This document shows, piece after piece, positions 62,294 through 64,000 of a stretch of 64,000 nucleotides of DNA (its first letter is position 1; the number at the start of each line of letters is the position of its first letter). The notes under the pieces were generated by a model that was not told where the DNA came from, searched no databases, and saw only the letters and a list, made by a program, of their open reading frames with translations. The position numbers and the translations under genes were made by a program. The stretch comes from Kiritimatiellota bacterium B12222 (GTDB lineage Bacteria; Verrucomicrobiota; Kiritimatiellia; SS1-B-03-39; UBA6053): assembly GCA_029719485.1 (NCBI GenBank), contig CP120722.1:3844001-3908000 (forward strand), written 5' to 3'.

Positions 62294-64000
62294 ATGACTA
62301 AAAAACCAACCCTCGACGCGAAAATTCCTGAAGGTGCCATTGACGAAAAATGGACCAAACACAAGTTCAACATGAAGCTGGTCAACCCAGCCAACAAACG
62401 AAAACATGATGTTATCGTTGTCGGCTCCGGATTGGCAGGCGCTTCCGCCGCGGCTTCCTTAGGTGAACTCGGATACAACGTAAAATGCTTCTGCATTCAA
62501 GACTCCCCTCGCCGCGCCCACTCTGTGGCTGCTCAGGGCGGAATCAACGCTGCCAAAAACTACCAAAATGATGGCGATAGTGTTCACCGTCTCTTTTATG
62601 ACACCGTAAAAGGGGGAGATTTCCGCTCACGTGAAGCCAACGTTCATCGTTTGGCAGAAGTGAGTAACAGCATCATTGACCAATGCGTGGCCCAAGGCGT
62701 CCCTTTTGCCCGTGAATACGGCGGTACCCTTAGCAACCGCTCCTTCGGTGGCGCGCAAGTGTCCCGTACCTTCTACGCTCGTGGCCAAACCGGTCAACAA
62801 CTCCTGCTCGGCGCGTATGGCTCTTTGATGCGGCAAGTAGATGAAGGAACCGTCGAAATGTTCCCCCGTCGCGAAATGCTCGACCTGGTGGTTGTCGACG
62901 GAAAAGCCCGCGGTATCATCGTTCGTAACTTGGTAAGCGGAGAACTCGAAGAATACGCCGCAGATGCCGTCTTGCTCTGTACCGGCGGATATTCCACCGT
63001 TTTCTATCTGAGTACCAATGCCGTAAACTGCAACCCCACCGCAGCATGGCGTTGTTATAAGAAAGGTGCGCACTTCGCGAACCCTTGCTTCACCCAGATT
63101 CACCCTACCTGCATTCCCCGCTTCGGCGAAACCCAATCCAAACTGACGCTCATGAGTGAGTCTCTCCGGAATGACGGACGCGTATGGGTTCCCAAAAGAA
63201 AAGGCGATGACCGCAAACCCATCGATATCCCCGAAGCAGAGCGTGATTACTATCTCGAAACCAAATATCCGGCCTTCGGAAACTTGGTTCCCCGCGATAT
63301 CGCCTCTCGGAATGCCGAAGATGTGTGCAAACAAGGACGTGGCGTAGGCCCCACCGGTTACGCCGTATACCTCGACTTTGCCGAAGCGATCAACCGTTTA
63401 GGCAAAGACGTCATCGCCTCTCGTTATGGCAACCTCTTCGCCATGTATCACGAAATTACTGGTGACGATCCCTACGAAACCCCGATGATGATTTACCCCG
63501 CCCCTCATTATACCATGGGCGGACTGTGGGTGGATTATAACTTGATGACCACCATTGAAGGACTCTTCGCCTTGGGTGAAGCCAACTTCTCCGATCACGG
63601 TGCAAACCGACTCGGAGCATCCGCACTGATGCAAGGTTTGGCCGACGGATACTTTGTCATCCCCTACACCTTGGGGAATTACCTCGCCACCGAAAAACCG
63701 GCACCGGTAAACACCAACGCTCCTGAATTCACCGAAGCCAGGAAGCAGGTCAGTCAAAACATCAAAGACCTTATGAATATCAAAGGCAAAACCACCGCCG
63801 ATGAAATTCATCGTCAACTGGGTGACATCATGATCGATAAAGTCGGCATGTCCCGCTCGGAAGCCGGATTAAAAGAAGCACTGGAGAAAATTCCAGAAAT
63901 TCGCAAGAAATTCTATGAAGACCTTTGCATTCCCGGTGACGCCAGCGACTACAACAAAGAACTCGAGAAAGCCGCCCGTGTGGCCGATTTCTTAGAACTG
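62294..64000 (+). CDS. sdhA: Succinate dehydrogenase flavoprotein subunit, partial
   Basis: The first 569 codons of sdhA, cut by the right edge. [20 protein letters not shown] is the FAD dinucleotide site, [18 protein letters not shown] carries the His that should bind FAD covalently, and [23 protein letters not shown] and [20 protein letters not shown] form the substrate site. The acidic N-terminal extension and GASAL form match the menaquinone-linked type of Bacteroidota and PVC bacteria. AAGG lies eight bases before the ATG. The iron-sulphur subunit gene should follow outside the window. Confidence 0.95.
   Translation, partial: MTKKPTLDAKIPEGAIDEKWTKHKFNMKLVNPANKRKHDVIVVGSGLAGASAAASLGELGYNVKCFCIQDSPRRAHSVAAQGGINAAKNYQNDGDSVHRLFYDTVKGGDFRSREANVHRLAEVSNSIIDQCVAQGVPFAREYGGTLSNRSFGGAQVSRTFYARGQTGQQLLLGAYGSLMRQVDEGTVEMFPRREMLDLVVVDGKARGIIVRNLVSGELEEYAADAVLLCTGGYSTVFYLSTNAVNCNPTAAWRCYKKGAHFANPCFTQIHPTCIPRFGETQSKLTLMSESLRNDGRVWVPKRKGDDRKPIDIPEAERDYYLETKYPAFGNLVPRDIASRNAEDVCKQGRGVGPTGYAVYLDFAEAINRLGKDVIASRYGNLFAMYHEITGDDPYETPMMIYPAPHYTMGGLWVDYNLMTTIEGLFALGEANFSDHGANRLGASALMQGLADGYFVIPYTLGNYLATEKPAPVNTNAPEFTEARKQVSQNIKDLMNIKGKTTADEIHRQLGDIMIDKVGMSRSEAGLKEALEKIPEIRKKFYEDLCIPGDASDYNKELEKAARVADFLEL

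Noticed and set aside
62627-63334. Antisense frame of 235 codons within sdhA
   Set aside because: The sense frame is highly conserved sdhA; the antisense frame mirrors its codon pattern.
1-64000. CRISPR array, prophage or integron
   Set aside because: No regularly spaced direct repeats, integrase, phage structural or cas-like genes were seen.

Overview
The window looks like a chromosomal segment of a Gram-negative bacterium of the PVC group, most likely Verrucomicrobiota or a close relative. This is inferred from the mix of outer-membrane assembly genes (TamA/TamB type), a PEP-CTERM sorted protein, menaquinone genes, a five-helix cytochrome b succinate dehydrogenase and membrane-anchored squalene-cyclase-repeat proteins. 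No rRNA or complete tRNA was seen, so the assignment rests on protein families only. Base composition looks moderate, with no obvious shift along the window.

Region 1 (1-31.4 kb) is dominated by a surface-polysaccharide locus. A REP-associated (Y1) transposase is cut by the left edge. From 20.1 kb down to 0.96 kb lies one nearly gapless minus-strand series: GbsR/MarR-type regulator, ABC exporter pair (Wzm/Wzt), a STELLO-like protein, a glycosyltransferase, a nitroreductase-like protein, a polysaccharide pyruvyl transferase, a KpsS/KpsC-like protein, about eight further glycosyltransferases or glycosyltransferase-like proteins, and the UDP-GlcNAc 2-epimerase WecB. Most junctions are ATGA overlaps. 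Divergently, from 20.3 kb, a second Wzm/Wzt pair is followed by GT2 enzymes, an FkbM methyltransferase coupled to a GT11 fucosyltransferase, a GT61 enzyme, another methyltransferase and a GT4 enzyme, here on mixed strands. The two exporters, each with a long C-terminal extension on its ATPase, suggest two distinct glycans made from one locus under one shared control region.

Region 2 (31.4-41.6 kb) is housekeeping: a secreted TraB/TIKI-like protein coupled to menB, then menH, menD and a small GIY-YIG protein (all minus); a PiT phosphate transporter; a secreted coiled-coil protein; and rpmE-prfA-prmC.

Region 3 (41.7-56.3 kb) holds a secreted protein of unknown function followed by tamA-tamB; a minus-strand group with a GH30 glycosidase, a PEP-CTERM protein, a NahK-like sugar kinase, a SanA-like protein and a small secreted protein; then ffh-proB-proA.

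Region 4 (56.3-64 kb) begins with a hairpin built of inverted heptamer arrays. It is followed by three tandem paralogous genes for membrane-anchored alpha/alpha-toroid (prenyltransferase/squalene-cyclase repeat) proteins. Each has the same promoter-like element, and two share an almost identical 5' third. The window ends inside sdhA, downstream of sdhC. The toroid trio with its shared promoter, and the dual-exporter glycan locus with its regulator, are the two parts most worth following up.
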